A DNA stretch of 64,000 nt, taken from Bacteroidales bacterium (GTDB lineage Bacteria; Bacteroidota; Bacteroidia; Bacteroidales; UBA932). The notes under the pieces were generated by a model. The model did no database searches, was not told where the DNA came from, and worked only from the letters and a program-made list of their open reading frames with translations. Shown here one piece after another: positions 1 through 5,989 of the stretch; position 1 is the first letter of the stretch, and every line of letters starts with the position of its first letter. The DNA lies in contig JAFZFH010000071.1 of the NCBI GenBank assembly GCA_017555965.1, positions 1 through 64,000 on the forward strand, read 5' to 3'. A program made the translations under genes and the position numbers.

Positions 1-70
1 CCGTAGCTCAGTTGGTTAGAGCACTACACTGATAATGTAGGGGTCAGCAGTTCAAGTCTGCTCGGGACTA
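1..70 (+). tRNA. tRNA-Ile (GAT), 5' end cut by window edge
   Basis: The anticodon stem CTACA/TGTAG encloses the loop CTGATAA, giving anticodon GAT for isoleucine. The 3' acceptor strand CGGGACT (63-69) needs a 5' partner of seven bases, but only its last three (CCG) are inside the window, so four bases are missing. The T arm AGCAG/CTGCT is intact and the CCA end is not encoded in full. Confidence 0.9.
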
Positions 71-90
71 CAAAGTTCTATAAGAATTTA

Positions 91-173
91 GGGAGAATAC
101 CAGAGTGGCCAAATGGGGCAGACTGTAAATCTGCTGGTTTTTACCTTCGGTGGTTCGAATCCATCTTCTCCCA
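91..173 (+). tRNA. tRNA-Tyr (GTA)
   Basis: The acceptor stem GGGAGAA/TTCTCCC closes a class II tRNA with a long variable arm. The anticodon stem GCAGA/TCTGC holds the loop CTGTAAA, so the anticodon is GTA (tyrosine). It lies 20 bases after the tRNA-Ile in the same orientation. Confidence 0.93.
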
Positions 174-186
174 CATTAATTTTTAT

Positions 187-262
187 GCGGAAGTAGCTCA
201 GTTGGTAGAGCACAACCTTGCCAAGGTTGGGGTCGCGAGTTCGAGCCTCGTCTTCCGCTCCA
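187..262 (+). tRNA. tRNA-Gly (GCC)
   Basis: The acceptor stem is GCGGAAG/CTTCCGC, and the anticodon loop TTGCCAA gives GCC (glycine). An encoded CCA follows the discriminator base at 259. Confidence 0.94.
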
Positions 263-265
263 AAT

Positions 266-337
266 GCTCGGTTCGTATAACGGTTAGTACTCAAGATTCT
301 CAATCTTGCAATAGGGGTTCGATTCCCCTACCGAGTA
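266..337 (+). tRNA. tRNA-Glu (CTC)
   Basis: The acceptor stem is GCTCGGT/ACCGAGT with one G-T pair. The anticodon stem CAAGA/TCTTG encloses TTCTCAA, giving CTC (glutamate). It starts four bases after the glycine tRNA, so the cluster is probably one transcript. CTC is the rarer glutamate isoacceptor; a TTC species should exist elsewhere. Confidence 0.9.
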
Positions 338-341
338 CTCC

Positions 342-367
342 AAGGCTCACTAAACGTGAGCCTTTTT
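342..367 (+). terminator. Rho-independent terminator of the tRNA cluster
   Basis: A perfect 9-bp stem AAGGCTCAC/GTGAGCCTT with a TAAAC loop is followed by a T run. The next gene converges on it, so it may act in both directions. Confidence 0.85.
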
Positions 368-380
368 TCGTATACTCATT

Positions 381-659
381 TCAGTTTCTGTTATCAATTG
401 CGATTTTAATCACTCCATCCTCCTTGTTCTCAAAGATCCTATAGGCGTCCTCAATGCGAGAGAGCGGGAAGCTGTGGGTGATGAGTGGTGTGGTATCTAT
501 CTTACCTTCTTTTATCAGTGAGAGGATTTCAGCGCAGTCACAACCGTCTACGCCGCCAGTCTTGAATGTAAGGTTCTTGCCATACATATCCTGCAGCTGG
601 GGCTTCGGCTTATCGACAAGCTCGAAACGTCCTTTCTCTATATATGTGTATGCTTTCAT
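381..659 (-). pseudogene. Zinc-type alcohol dehydrogenase remnant with internal deletion
   Basis: The 92-residue product reads as the first ~22 residues of a medium-chain zinc alcohol dehydrogenase (MKAYTYIEKGRFELVDKPKP) joined in frame to the last ~68 residues (from DMYGKNLTFKTGG to the end). From memory, full-length relatives have about 345 residues. The whole zinc-binding core and the Rossmann fold are therefore missing, about 250 residues, while the frame is kept. It overlaps the upstream small gene by one base (TAATG), so the two were translationally coupled. It cannot be an active dehydrogenase. Calling it a pseudogene is inference; a short translated product remains possible. Confidence 0.8.
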
Positions 660-865
660 TATATCATCAACATTATACGTCCTTCTGACACACAGAACAT
701 ATCCGGATATCTCATGATTACTGCGAATACCTGTTTGGAAGTCACTGGCTGCCCATCCTTACGCAGATGTAGTCGCTGACGGTTTATCATATCAGCGATC
801 TGTTCCGTACGCATCCCTCGATTGGATGTGGCCAGGCAATATACTATAGCTTCCTCGATCTTCAT
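659..865 (-). CDS. Small winged-helix (HARE-HTH-like) protein
   Basis: The 68-residue basic protein has the pattern of a single winged-helix/HARE-HTH module: an N-terminal helix (MKIEEAIVYCLATSNRGMRT), a recognition-helix region (EQIADMINRQ), a K/R-rich loop and a C-terminal beta hairpin (FCVSEGRIML). It probably binds nucleic acid. A -7 box TAAATTTG lies at 877-870, five bases before the ATG, so the leader is very short. Its stop overlaps the start of the deleted dehydrogenase gene. Assignment rests on motif shape and remembered Bacteroidales homologues. Confidence 0.6.
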   Translation of the reverse strand: MKIEEAIVYCLATSNRGMRTEQIADMINRQRLHLRKDGQPVTSKQVFAVIMRYPDMFCVSEGRIMLMI

Positions 866-1186
866 GGCGCAAATTTAAAGAATTTCCAGTAAGCAGCCTG
901 AGACTATCTGGCACTGTAGGTGAACCACGTATTCATCATCTGAGTCGGTGGTTCGACAGCATTATTTCAGTAAAAATGTCCAGATTTAGAGATCGAACCA
1001 CCAACTCAACCAATGAACCGGTGGTTCGCATACACCGTCATAGCCAGCAAACACAGATGCCCGATCAAGTCGGGCATGACGAAGGAAGACAGGGCATAAG
1101 ATCACCGTCATAGCCGGCTTGACCGGCTATCTGAAAATGTAACAGAATCTTAACACGTAACTTATTGCAGATTACGAAGGAAGCAG
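866..1186. other. Non-coding spacer with operator-like and REP-like repeats
   Basis: No supportable gene is seen. The stretch holds three copies of a GGTGGTTCG motif in alternating orientation (947-956, 993-1002 inverted, 1020-1028), then two palindromes of REP type (1055-1080 and 1109-1133), then the -33 part of the promoter that leads into the 97-bp inverted repeat. Confidence 0.7.
1055..1133. repeat. Two REP-like palindromes
   Basis: The first has arms GCCCGA/TCGGGC around TCAAG; the second has arms TAGCCGG/CCGGCTA around CTTGA. Both belong to the same general class as the array at 5693-5940. Confidence 0.7.
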
Positions 1187-1194
1187 TACCTTTG
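1165..1194 (+). promoter_or_regulatory. Bacteroidota promoter reading into left repeat arm
   Basis: TTG at 1165-1167, exactly 19 bases, then TACCTTTG at 1187-1194. This matches the Bacteroidota -33/-7 pattern (TTG-N19-TAnnTTTG). The -7 box is the first part of the inverted repeat and the -33 lies outside it. The predicted start is near 1200, reading rightwards, antisense to the PAS operon. Confidence 0.65.
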
Positions 1195-1283
1195 CACCCG
1201 GTTATTAGTTTTAGTGTTATTAATTATGTGGTTATGATGAGGTGCCTCACGTGAGTGACGCAGCTCATTTTCTTTTTATATAC
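1187..1283. repeat. Left arm of 97-bp perfect inverted repeat
   Basis: This stretch is the exact reverse complement of 3864-3960. The outermost bases are a -7 promoter box and the inner part is a hairpin with a T-rich tail. No target-site duplication is visible at the outer edges. Confidence 0.93.
1200..1276 (+). ncRNA. Candidate small RNA, left copy
   Basis: From a canonical promoter the transcript would be about 75 nt. Its 3' part (1239-1266) folds as GAG.UGC.UCAC capped by the GNRA loop GUGA, with two 1x1 mismatches, followed by a U-rich tail (TTTTCTTTTT). That is a plausible intrinsic terminator. No convincing reading frame exists inside; the longest is a 6-codon string. An identical inverted copy sits at 3871-3947. 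This is inference from sequence layout; I do not recognise the family. Confidence 0.5.
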
Positions 1284-1289
1284 CCTCAA

Positions 1290-1628
1290 CTATCTTATAT
1301 AGTGAGGCATTTCCTCTGGGATGACCATTGATATTTCGACAAGTCCTGCCACAACACCATCTTCCTTCCACGCAGTCTGATAGATCATCTTCTTCTGTCC
1401 ATTCTTCTGGATTGTGTAGCAGTTGGTCCCGCCAGTTTCAAGGAGTCTGGCGATGATGGCTCTCGAGTTTTCATTATGACATGGAATCAGACTCTTGCCG
1501 ATGAGGTCACCATGCTTTGAGAATGTCTCCTTTGCCTTATCGTTCATGTAAAGGATGACGCCTTCCTTATCGCAGACTGTTACTGCGCAGTTCATTTCCT
1601 TTGCCCAATCAGGTATCATATATCTCAA
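1290..1628 (-). CDS. PAS domain protein
   Basis: The 112-residue single-domain protein has a PAS core: the strand VTVCDKEGVILYMND, the helix KAKETF, then GKSLIPCHNENS and the closing strands with GVVAGLVEI. It has no signal peptide or output domain, so it is a stand-alone cytoplasmic PAS module that may bind a ligand or cofactor. It is the last gene of the minus-strand run MsrA - rhodanese - NifX-like - PAS and ends six bases before the left repeat arm. The redox company suggests a redox-related signal, which is inference. Confidence 0.75.
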   Translation of the reverse strand: MRYMIPDWAKEMNCAVTVCDKEGVILYMNDKAKETFSKHGDLIGKSLIPCHNENSRAIIARLLETGGTNCYTIQKNGQKKMIYQTAWKEDGVVAGLVEISMVIPEEMPHYIR

Positions 1629-1636
1629 TCTCTATT

Positions 1637-1984
1637 TTAATGACAGTCGTGGTGATCGCATACTTCACCATTGTCCTTGATGTTTCCTGCAAGGTATGCA
1701 GCCACAAGATCTTCAACATCACCGCTGCAGCCTCTGATCACCTCAATCCTCTGAGCCTCAAGCACATTCTTCGCTCCCTGTCCCATATTTCCGGCAAGCA
1801 TGACCACAACTCCCATCTGACGAAGTACGGGAGCGATTCCGCTCTTGCATCCGCATCCTTCAGGGGAAGCCATCCTGCTGACATTCGTCACTTTTCCGTC
1901 AATGACATCGAATATCGAATAGTATGCGCAATGACCGAAATGATCATCCACGCGTCCGTCTCGTGTAGGTACCGCTATCTTCAT
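1637..1984 (-). CDS. NifX/NifB-type Fe-Mo cofactor-binding family protein
   Basis: From the ATG at 1984 the 115-residue protein begins MKIAVPTRDGRVDDHFGHC, the typical start of the dinitrogenase iron-molybdenum cofactor-binding fold, and ends in a histidine/cysteine tail (CDHHDCH). The pattern EGCGCKSGIAPVL adds further cysteines. A longer frame up to 2047 would run into the preceding rhodanese gene, so the inner start is preferred; it leaves 10 bases after the rhodanese stop. In organisms without nitrogenase such proteins are general metal-sulfur cluster binders; no nif genes are visible here. Confidence 0.8.
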   Translation of the reverse strand: MKIAVPTRDGRVDDHFGHCAYYSIFDVIDGKVTNVSRMASPEGCGCKSGIAPVLRQMGVVVMLAGNMGQGAKNVLEAQRIEVIRGCSGDVEDLVAAYLAGNIKDNGEVCDHHDCH

Positions 1985-1994
1985 AATGATCTTA

Positions 1995-2396
1995 TTATTC
2001 TTTATTACTGTCTTTTGCAACTTCCTTTTCTGCTGCCACCCAGCCACGGAACCCTGTACCGAGTTCTACAACTTCATAACCTTTTTCAGCGAGGATACGG
2101 GCTGCATTCTTGCTGCGATTACCGCTACGGCAGTAAAGAGCTACGGGCTTGTCCTTCGGAAGAGTCTCTGTAGCGATCTTCGTGTAACTATCCTCAAGTA
2201 CATCGATATTGTAGTGAGTGCCAGGAATATATCCTTCCGCATGCTCTGCAGCAGTACGGACATCCAGAACTGTTACTGTAGTATCAGATATGAACTTTGC
2301 GAATTCAGAGGCATCTACTGTCTTGAACTTATCGGTCTGTCCGAAGAGGCCAAAAAATGAAAATCCCATAATAAGAGTGAGAAATAAACGTTTCAT
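1995..2396 (-). CDS. Secreted rhodanese-like sulfurtransferase
   Basis: From the ATG at 2396 the 133-residue product has a signal peptide (MKRLFLTLIMGFSFFGLFGQ) and one rhodanese domain: VTVLDVRTAAEHAEGYIPG, then the active-site loop CRSGNRS with the catalytic cysteine, then a GYEVVELGTGFRGW end. It would act in the periplasm on thiosulfate or persulfide donors. Starting at 2465 would overlap msrA and place residues before the signal, so 2396 is chosen. It belongs to the same operon as msrA. Confidence 0.88.
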   Translation of the reverse strand: MKRLFLTLIMGFSFFGLFGQTDKFKTVDASEFAKFISDTTVTVLDVRTAAEHAEGYIPGTHYNIDVLEDSYTKIATETLPKDKPVALYCRSGNRSKNAARILAEKGYEVVELGTGFRGWVAAEKEVAKDSNKE

Positions 2397-2401
2397 ATAC
2401 T

Positions 2402-2926
2402 TTATTCGTCTTTGTTTTGTGAATATGTCCTGGCAAAGCGCATGAGCTCGGGCGAAAGGTGGCAATAGCCGTCAGGGTTCTTTACAAGGTAGTCCTGGTG
2501 GTATTCTTCTGCCGGATAGAAGCATTCAAGCAGAGACTTTTCGACAGCCAGAGGCGTCTGATATTGGCTCTGCACTTCCGCATAAACCTGCTCGACGACT
2601 GTGCGGTCTTCATCCTTTTCCCAGTATATTCCGGTCCTGTACCTCGTTCCGCAGTCCCCGCCCTGGCGGTTCAGAAGCAACGGATCGATGGATTTGAAGA
2701 AGAGGCGGCAGATGGTCTGAAGGGATATGAGTTCGCTGTCGTATTCGACCTTCACGCATTCGACATGTCCGGTCGTGTCGGTATAGACCTGCTGGTATGT
2801 GGGATCGGGCAGCCTGCCGTTCGCATAACCGACCTGCGTTGAGACCACGCCTTTGAAAAGGCTCATATAATGTTGTGTACCCCAGAAGCAGCCGCCTGCC
2901 AGATATATGATGTCTGTATGTTTCAT
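2402..2926 (-). CDS. msrA: Peptide methionine-S-sulfoxide reductase MsrA
   Basis: The 174-residue cytoplasmic enzyme has the catalytic motif GGCFWG with Cys13 near the N-terminus and the conserved C-terminal segments YHQDYL and NPDGYC. It reduces the S-epimer of methionine sulfoxide in proteins using thioredoxin. Its length fits the MsrA-only form without a fused MsrB. It is first in the minus-strand operon, followed five bases later by the rhodanese gene, which fits a sulfur/redox repair unit. Confidence 0.95.
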   Translation of the reverse strand: MKHTDIIYLAGGCFWGTQHYMSLFKGVVSTQVGYANGRLPDPTYQQVYTDTTGHVECVKVEYDSELISLQTICRLFFKSIDPLLLNRQGGDCGTRYRTGIYWEKDEDRTVVEQVYAEVQSQYQTPLAVEKSLLECFYPAEEYHQDYLVKNPDGYCHLSPELMRFARTYSQNKDE

Positions 2927-2931
2927 ATGGA

Positions 2932-2960
2932 CAAATTTAAGAATTAAAAGATTTATTCAA
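2932..2960 (-). promoter_or_regulatory. Promoter of msrA operon
   Basis: On the minus strand TTG (2960-2958), 18 bases, TAAATTTG (2939-2932), with the msrA ATG six bases further. The very short leader is like that of several other genes in the window. Confidence 0.5.
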
Positions 2961-3021
2961 TAAATTTGGGTTCGGAATAGTTTGTGGTATATTGAAAACA
3001 AACATTACTTCGTCCGTAACC

Positions 3022-3882
3022 ATGATGATAAACGACAAAACAGCTCTAGTATTGGAAGGTGGAGGACTTCGCGGCGTATTTACCTGCGGGGTGCTCGACT
3101 GTTTCATGGACCATAATATCCGCTTCCCTTTCGTAATCGGCGTCAGCGCAGGAGCATGCAACGGTCTTTCATATATGTCCGGCCAGAGAGGCAGGGCAAA
3201 AAGCAGCAACATCGATCTGATGGACAAGTACCATTATGTCGGAATCAGATATCTGCTGACTCAGGGCTGCATCATGGACTTCAAGCTTCTGTTCGAAGAT
3301 TTCCCGGAGAAGATCATCCCGTATGACTATGAGGCTTATTATTCAAACCCGACCAGGTTTGTGATGGTAGCTACCAACTGCCTCACAGGAAAGGCGGAGT
3401 ATTTTGAGGAAAAGTCGTCTTCGGAAAGGATCATGAGCATCGTCAGAGCATCGAGCAGTCTGCCGTATGTGACGAAGATCACTTATGTGGACGGGGTTCC
3501 GATGTTGGACGGCGGTATCGTGGATTCGATTCCGATTCAATATGCGTTGGATCAGGGATATAAAGACATGGTGGTCATCCTTACCCGAAACAAGGGATAC
3601 AGGAAGAAGGAGGGAAAGATGCGAGTCGCCAAGGCATTCTATCGTAAATATCCTGCTCTGCAGAAGGCGCTTCAGGAACGTAATGCCGTGTATAACCGTA
3701 CGATGGATCTGGTCGAAAGTCTGGAAAATAAAGGTAAGATCATTGTGATCCGTCCGATGAAGCCGGTGGTGGTCGGCCGAATGGAGAAGGACACCTCGAA
3801 ACTCACTGCCCTGTATGAAGAAGGATACGCGATTGCGGAGAATATGATCGCAGGACGAAGGGAGTATATAAAAAGAAAATGA
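3022..3882 (+). CDS. Patatin-like phospholipase
   Basis: From the ATG at 3022 the ~286-residue protein has the patatin set: oxyanion hole GGGLRG, nucleophile elbow GVSAG and the catalytic DGG (MLDGGIVDSIP), so it is likely a lipid acyl hydrolase of the RssA/YjjU type. No signal peptide is seen. An upstream TTG at 2992 would add residues that do not belong to the family. The last codons and the stop (3880-3882) lie inside the right arm of the inverted repeat, so the repeat has shaped the C-terminus (YIKRK). Confidence 0.88.
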   Translation: MMINDKTALVLEGGGLRGVFTCGVLDCFMDHNIRFPFVIGVSAGACNGLSYMSGQRGRAKSSNIDLMDKYHYVGIRYLLTQGCIMDFKLLFEDFPEKIIPYDYEAYYSNPTRFVMVATNCLTGKAEYFEEKSSSERIMSIVRASSSLPYVTKITYVDGVPMLDGGIVDSIPIQYALDQGYKDMVVILTRNKGYRKKEGKMRVAKAFYRKYPALQKALQERNAVYNRTMDLVESLENKGKIIVIRPMKPVVVGRMEKDTSKLTALYEEGYAIAENMIAGRREYIKRK

Positions 3883-3960
3883 GCTGCGTCACTCACGTGA
3901 GGCACCTCATCATAACCACATAATTAATAACACTAAAACTAATAACCGGGTGCAAAGGTA
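3864..3960. repeat. Right arm of 97-bp perfect inverted repeat
   Basis: Exact reverse complement of 1187-1283. It covers the last six codons and the stop of the patatin gene. The distance between arms is about 2.58 kb. Confidence 0.93.
3871..3947 (-). ncRNA. Candidate small RNA, right copy
   Basis: Mirror image of the candidate RNA at 1200-1276, read leftwards, with the same GUGA-capped hairpin at 3908-3881. Its 3' end is antisense to the patatin stop codon region, so it could affect the end of that mRNA. Confidence 0.5.
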
Positions 3961-3982
3961 AGGAGATTTCCAAGACCCGCAA
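3953..3982 (-). promoter_or_regulatory. Promoter reading into right repeat arm
   Basis: On the minus strand TTG (3982-3980), exactly 19 bases, TACCTTTG (3960-3953). Outside the repeat the two arms share TTAACAC, seven variable bases, then ATTGC at matching positions, so the -33 region is conserved although the surrounding bases differ. Confidence 0.65.
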
Positions 3983-3993
3983 TAGCTTGAGTG

Positions 3994-4785
3994 TTAAATA
4001 AATGTTACATCGTCATTAACACGCATGAACTCGAGCGAATGGTGATTGAAATACCTCTTGTTGTCGACATTGCAGACATGTCCGGCATTCGGTACGACGA
4101 TCAGTGACACATAGTCTCCTGCGTTTCTTACGGTCTGTCTGACCTGCGGGAGGAAGAGTCTGTCATCCTCTCCCATCATGTAAAGAGTCGGGATTGCGAT
4201 GTACTCTTCGAAGAGTTCCTTAATATAGGTACTTACTCCGTCTCCCAATTTGAGCCAGTTATGGAAACTGTCAAATGAGACTTTCTTTGCGTTGTTCAGG
4301 AAGAGTCTCTTGGAGTTTTCGTATTTACCCTGTGGTATGATGCATTTTGCGATTACGCTCTTGATAAGAGAGTACGGGATAAGTCGCTTGAATGTTGTCG
4401 CAAGGGTAAGGAGAGTGCGGACCTTTGTGTTGAGCTGGGTCACAGCTCCTGCGAGCACCATGCTTGATACCTGCTGAGGGTTATGCTTTGCGATGATTCG
4501 TACGACTATGGAGCCGAGTGAAAGGCCGATGAAATGGCCTTTTTTAATATTCAGATGGTTCACGACTTCCATGACCTGCTCGGCCGCTCTCGAGAAGTTG
4601 AATCCTTTTCCGAAGGATTCATTCGCAGAGCCACCGTGGCCGGCAAGATCGACCAGCAGAAGATTGAAATGAAGTGCATAGTCAGCGACCTGACGGAACC
4701 ATACTTCGATGCTTCCGCCCGCTCCATGTATCATTACAATCCAGCTGTCGAACTTGTTATTTTCAAAAGTCTTATAGTGTAACAT
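3994..4785 (-). CDS. Alpha/beta hydrolase
   Basis: From the ATG at 4785 the 263-residue cytoplasmic protein shows the alpha/beta hydrolase pattern: MIHGAGGSIEVW (oxyanion loop), GHFIGLSLGS (nucleophile elbow GLSLG), an Asp in MGEDDRLF and a His in PNAGHVCN. The substrate is unknown; small esters or lactones are common in the family. The frame continues to 4863, but the -7 box at 4816-4809 lies inside that extension, so 4785 is the better start. Confidence 0.85.
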   Translation of the reverse strand: MLHYKTFENNKFDSWIVMIHGAGGSIEVWFRQVADYALHFNLLLVDLAGHGGSANESFGKGFNFSRAAEQVMEVVNHLNIKKGHFIGLSLGSIVVRIIAKHNPQQVSSMVLAGAVTQLNTKVRTLLTLATTFKRLIPYSLIKSVIAKCIIPQGKYENSKRLFLNNAKKVSFDSFHNWLKLGDGVSTYIKELFEEYIAIPTLYMMGEDDRLFLPQVRQTVRNAGDYVSLIVVPNAGHVCNVDNKRYFNHHSLEFMRVNDDVTFI

Positions 4786-4808
4786 CAGATTTTTTTGCAA
4801 AAGGGCTG

Positions 4809-4837
4809 CAAAGATAGTGAAATTTATCTTATACCAA
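4809..4837 (-). promoter_or_regulatory. Promoter of the alpha/beta hydrolase
   Basis: TTG (4837-4835), 18 bases, TATCTTTG (4816-4809) on the minus strand, overlapping the 3' end of the upstream AlaX gene. Confidence 0.55.
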
Positions 4838-5287
4838 TTTCCATCGGAGTCGCCATACTCCATTTTCGTAGGAATGGCTTATTACCTTGAAGGTTCCGAT
4901 CTCGCTTGTGTTCTGTACATGTGCGCCTATGCAGGCACATGCATCGTAATCCCCTATCCTTACTATCCGGAGGGTTTCGGATGCATCTTCAGGAAGTTTG
5001 CTGAGATCCACGATGGAGGCAGCCTGCTCTCTGCTCATGAATTCGATGGTGACATCAAGATTGCGTCCGATCACCTCATTGATCCTGGCTTCAATCTCAG
5101 CCACCTGCTCTGCAGTTGGTACTATGTCAAGGATATAGTCGCACTTTGACTTCTTCTTCTCGATGTGCGCATTCCTCGAACGAGGACAACCGAACATCTT
5201 TACCATAGTAGCATTCAGCAGGTGTTCTGCTGAATGCGATGGCTCATGTTCAAGTTTGTTATGTGTGTTAAGAATAGGTGTTTCCAT
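4829..5287 (-). CDS. Alanyl-tRNA editing protein (AlaX-like)
   Basis: The 152-residue protein resembles the free-standing editing domain of alanyl/threonyl-tRNA synthetases. It has HSAEHLL (HxxxH, His18 and His22 from the ATG at 5287) and the second zinc-site pattern CACIGAHV (CxxxH). Such proteins hydrolyse mischarged Ser- or Gly-tRNA(Ala) in trans. The frame extends to 5308 but would overlap the upstream yjdM stop, so METPILN at 5287 is chosen. It follows the YjdM-like gene by two bases, so the pair is probably one transcript. Confidence 0.85.
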   Translation of the reverse strand: METPILNTHNKLEHEPSHSAEHLLNATMVKMFGCPRSRNAHIEKKKSKCDYILDIVPTAEQVAEIEARINEVIGRNLDVTIEFMSREQAASIVDLSKLPEDASETLRIVRIGDYDACACIGAHVQNTSEIGTFKVISHSYENGVWRLRWKLV

Positions 5288-5289
5288 CT

Positions 5290-5619
5290 TTATTTCTTGA
5301 GGAAACATGTCTTGAGAACGATGCTGCTGCCGTCGATCTTGCAGTCAACTTCCTCTGGGTTCTCTGTGAGACGGATACTCTTCACCTTGGTTCCGCGCTT
5401 GATGACCATTGATGATCCCTTTACCTTAAGGTCTTTGATTACAGTTACAGCATCACCGTCAAAAAGTTCAGCACCGTTGCTGTCTCTTGCCACATCATCA
5501 GCCTCTTCAACTGCATCTACTGAGTCAAACTCATAAGAGCAATCTGGACAGACATAAAGGGAACCGTCAAAATAAGTGTATTCGCCGCCACACTTAGGGC
5601 ACTTTGGAATTTCGTTCAT
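5290..5619 (-). CDS. YjdM/PhnA-like zinc-ribbon protein
   Basis: From the ATG at 5619 the 109-residue protein starts with a zinc ribbon (CPKCGG and CPDC) and continues with the SH3-like PhnA domain (DSNGAELFDGDAVTVIKDLK, KGSSMVIKRGTKVK). The family is named for the E. coli phn operon, but its role is unsettled and no phosphonate genes are near. A -7 box TATTTTTG at 5651-5644 with TTTG 20 bases upstream fixes this start rather than 5697. Confidence 0.88.
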   Translation of the reverse strand: MNEIPKCPKCGGEYTYFDGSLYVCPDCSYEFDSVDAVEEADDVARDSNGAELFDGDAVTVIKDLKVKGSSMVIKRGTKVKSIRLTENPEEVDCKIDGSSIVLKTCFLKK

Positions 5620-5643
5620 TATTTTAAGTTTTACGTGAAACTG

Positions 5644-5675
5644 CAAAAATACTGATTTAAACCCACTTCCGCAAA
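5644..5675 (-). promoter_or_regulatory. Promoter of yjdM-alaX pair
   Basis: TTTG (5675-5672), 20 bases, TATTTTTG (5651-5644) on the minus strand; leader of about 20 bases. Confidence 0.5.
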
Positions 5676-5692
5676 CTGCCTGCTCCCACACT

Positions 5693-5940
5693 GTCATTGC
5701 CGGCTCGACTCTTCGTCATTGCCGGGTCGTCCCTTCGTCATTGCCGGGTCGTCCCTTCGTCATTGCCGGCTCCACCGGCAATCTTATTCTAACAAAGATG
5801 CCCGATCAGGTCGGGCATGACGGAGAGGGTCGGGCATGACAGAGAGGGAGGGGCATGACAGAGATCCCCGGTCAAGCCGGGGATGACGGGAGAGGACCGG
5901 GGATGACGGGAGAGGACCGGGGATGAGGGGAGGATGACAG
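5693..5940. repeat. REP-like palindrome array with tandem half-sites
   Basis: The spacer 5620-5989 holds no gene apart from promoter boxes. Four units beginning GTCATTGCCGG start at 5693, 5715, 5737 and 5759, an exact 22-bp period; the last is completed to the full palindrome CATTGCCGG/CCGGCAATC. It is followed by full palindromes at 5796-5820 and 5863-5883 and by tandem half-sites of the other orientation (GGGGATGACGGGAGAGGACC, period 19). This is a mobile-palindrome hot spot. Confidence 0.8.
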
Positions 5941-5964
5941 GGAGGGAAATTCCGGGAGATGTGC

Positions 5965-5972
5965 TATATTTG
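5965..5972 (+). promoter_or_regulatory. -7 box upstream of EamA transporter
   Basis: TATATTTG, 17 bases before the ATG at 5990. No good -33 TTG is seen because the REP array ends there. Confidence 0.4.
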
Positions 5973-5989
5973 CAGGGAATTTTGAGGAC

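Noticed and set aside
947-1030. tRNA-like sequence because of GGTTCG
   Set aside because: No acceptor or anticodon stem can be formed; only the T-loop-like hexamer is shared.
2992-3021. Longer patatin start at TTG 2992
   Set aside because: The added residues do not belong to the family, and ATG at 3022 lies at the proper distance from the GGGLRG motif.
1187-3960. Transposon or composite element bounded by the inverted repeats
   Set aside because: No transposase or integrase gene is inside, the outer flanks show no target-site duplication, and the arms carry promoter and terminator signals.
5693-5780. Possible CRISPR array (regular 22-bp period)
   Set aside because: Repeats follow each other without unique spacers, have REP-type palindromic halves, and no cas gene is near.
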